Of a stretch of 64,000 nt of DNA, positions 62,554-64,000 are shown piece by piece; the stretch's first letter is position 1, and each line of letters begins with the position of its first letter. Location of the stretch: assembly GCA_965261255.1 (NCBI GenBank), contig CBDHCQ010000004.1, forward strand, positions 1,426,001 to 1,490,000, read 5' to 3'. The translations under genes were made by a program, and so were the position numbers. This DNA comes from Bin80 sp965261255 (GTDB lineage: Bacteria > Bacteroidota > Rhodothermia > Rhodothermales > Bin80). The notes under the pieces were generated by a model. The model saw only the letters and a program-made list of their open reading frames with translations. It ran no database searches and was not told where the DNA came from.

Positions 62554-64000
62554 ATGAGCAAGCGCAAATACTTACTTTCACTGGTCTTGCTGGTAGTACT
62601 GGGACTTGGTTCATTACGCGATGCGCGTGCGCAGGTCGGAACGTGCACTTCTCCGCAAGGTGAGTCCTATCTGGACATCAGCAATGTCCGGGCTCGTATT
62701 CTTAACAACGGTAATCTGTTCTGGCGCGGAAGTCCATACGTCTACAATGTACCAAAGGGCGGGAGGGCACAGGCTATCTTCACCAGTGGTATTTGGATTG
62801 GCGGTTATGTAGATGGACAGTTGCGTGTAGCGGCAGCACGTTACGGCAACTACCATTTCTGGGCCGGTCCGTTGGATGACAACGGCGCTCCTCCGGCTGA
62901 CTGTGCACCTTTCGATCGACTCTTCAAGGTGAGTATTGATGATATTCAGGATTACGAAGCTGCGGGGGTAACTACTCCAGACTTGCGAGACTGGCCCACG
63001 GGGTTAGGAGCTCCTACCTATGCCCCTCCCGGCAACGGGATTGATGATGATGGAGATGGAGAGGTTGACGAGGCTGGAGAAACGATCTTCGTCTTAGATC
63101 AACCATTTGTGCAACGGGTGGATCGTGTGATTGACCTAGCCGGCGGAGAGCGGCCGGCAATCCTTGGGGATCAGTCGATCTGGTGGGTCATGAATGACCG
63201 CGGGAATGAGCGTAACGGCGTATTTTCTCCGCCGATTGGTCTGGAAGTGCACGTTACGGCATTTGCGTTCAGGGTCGCAGGAGACATTGGTAATACCACG
63301 TTCTACAAGTACGATTTTCATTACAGAGGGAGTTGGCCACTTACCGATGCGTATATGGCAATTTTCTCTGATGTTGATCTGGGGAACTTCCAGGATGACT
63401 GGATAGGTTCCGATACGACTCTGGGGATAGGTTATGTGTGGAATTCGGACAACGAAGATGAGGGAAGAAATGGTTATGGCTCTCCTGCTCCGGCGGCCGG
63501 CTATGACTTTTTCCAGGGACCAATCGTGCCGTCGCCTGGCGATTCGGCCAAGGCAAGCACGGAGTGGGTTCAGGAGTTCAAGAATCTTGGTATGACCTCA
63601 TTCCTAACTTATCACGACAGTTTCCTATTCGCCCCCGGTACTGCCTTGGAGCACTACAACTATATGCGTGGACGGTGGAGGGATGGCAAGTGCATTACGG
63701 AGGGGGGAAATGGCCTAGATTTCTCGGAAGACTGCACCGCATACATGTTCCCGGGGGATCCTGGTACCAGCGATGATGCTTGCCAGTTCTGGTCTGAGTG
63801 CAATTCAGACGGGGAGGGGACAGACATTTTCGCGGCAGATCGGTTTTTTGTCATGGGAACGGGGCCGTTCACGATCAATCCTAATAGTATGCAACAGATT
63901 GTTTATGGAATAGTCTGGGCACGGGGAACGGACAATTTTGATTCAGTCCAGAAAATGAAAGAGGCAAGCGCGCTTGCGCAGGCGGCGCATGACATGGATT
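62554..64000 (+). CDS. large secreted protein, second tandem copy, 3' end outside window
   Basis: The frame is open for 482 codons to the window edge. It is a paralogue of the protein at 58487-61948, with the same signal peptide, GNYHFWAGPL region and DDDGDGEVDE loop. Similarity is uneven: very high over the signal and N-terminal 300 codons, low in a patch near 63600-63660, and almost identical again in the last 130 bases shown (four differences from 59790-59925). ATG 62554 matches the start of copy 1. The missing part presumably includes a T9SS-like domain. Function unknown. Confidence 0.85.
   Translation, partial: MSKRKYLLSLVLLVVLGLGSLRDARAQVGTCTSPQGESYLDISNVRARILNNGNLFWRGSPYVYNVPKGGRAQAIFTSGIWIGGYVDGQLRVAAARYGNYHFWAGPLDDNGAPPADCAPFDRLFKVSIDDIQDYEAAGVTTPDLRDWPTGLGAPTYAPPGNGIDDDGDGEVDEAGETIFVLDQPFVQRVDRVIDLAGGERPAILGDQSIWWVMNDRGNERNGVFSPPIGLEVHVTAFAFRVAGDIGNTTFYKYDFHYRGSWPLTDAYMAIFSDVDLGNFQDDWIGSDTTLGIGYVWNSDNEDEGRNGYGSPAPAAGYDFFQGPIVPSPGDSAKASTEWVQEFKNLGMTSFLTYHDSFLFAPGTALEHYNYMRGRWRDGKCITEGGNGLDFSEDCTAYMFPGDPGTSDDACQFWSECNSDGEGTDIFAADRFFVMGTGPFTINPNSMQQIVYGIVWARGTDNFDSVQKMKEASALAQAAHDMD

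Overview
The window looks like chromosomal DNA of a free-living, probably marine member of the Bacteroidota/Rhodothermota (FCB) lineage. The signs are a FecI/FecR-type sigma, anti-sigma and TonB-receptor operon with an STN plus carboxypeptidase-regulatory-like N-terminus, secreted proteins ending in type IX secretion (T9SS)-like sorting domains, an ExbB/ExbD/ExbD cluster, PSP1/RicT next to holB, and many starts without a strong Shine-Dalgarno sequence. The exact genus cannot be fixed from this sequence. Intergenic regions are AT-richer than the genes, and a few blocks (22.1-23.9 kb, 34.8-35.4 kb) are visibly GC-richer than their neighbours.

Layout. 1-12 kb is mostly housekeeping: the 3' part of an M3 oligoendopeptidase, an accD-nagB-DAHP synthase-like operon, an EF-G-like GTPase, an amidase-ricT-holB run, a tRNA-Met(CAU), a GroES-like gene and a sodium:solute symporter. 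12.7-23.9 kb is accessory. Two paralogous ABC exporter modules (ATPase plus ABC-2 permease) lie in opposite orientations and flank a Dph6-like ATP-pyrophosphatase and a coupled two-gene unit: an AAA/DUF4143 ATPase followed by a 1,400-residue protein with an N-terminal NACHT-like NTPase, a long helical middle and a C-terminal PD-(D/E)XK nuclease. That unit is the best candidate here for an undescribed system, probably anti-phage. 24-28.4 kb holds fabI, an L,D-transpeptidase, a methyltransferase and two NfeD-type genes. 28.4-34.4 kb holds the TonB receptor, FecR and ECF sigma operon and a NupC-type nucleoside transporter with a perfect inverted repeat upstream. 34.8-37.9 kb holds a GC-rich SRPBCC gene and a PcrA/UvrD helicase.

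38.3-43 kb contains two insertion sequences, an ISNCY-like transposase gene and a complete IS21-type element (istA, istB, arrays of 22-23 bp terminal repeats). Right after them is a 5.5-kb gene for a secreted protein with leucine-rich repeats, eleven Calx-beta-like repeats (336-339 bp each, three almost identical) and a T9SS-like C-terminus. 49.4-55.9 kb encodes acetyl-CoA synthetase, a BadF-type amino-sugar kinase, a penicillin-acylase-like protein and a C-terminal processing protease. 56-58.1 kb is the exbB/exbD proton-channel cluster. The window ends with two tandem paralogous secreted proteins of about 1,150 residues (the second cut by the window edge). The spacer before the second copy carries a scar in which part of the small gene next to exbB is joined to the tail of exbD2. 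This shows how the block was duplicated and then partly deleted.
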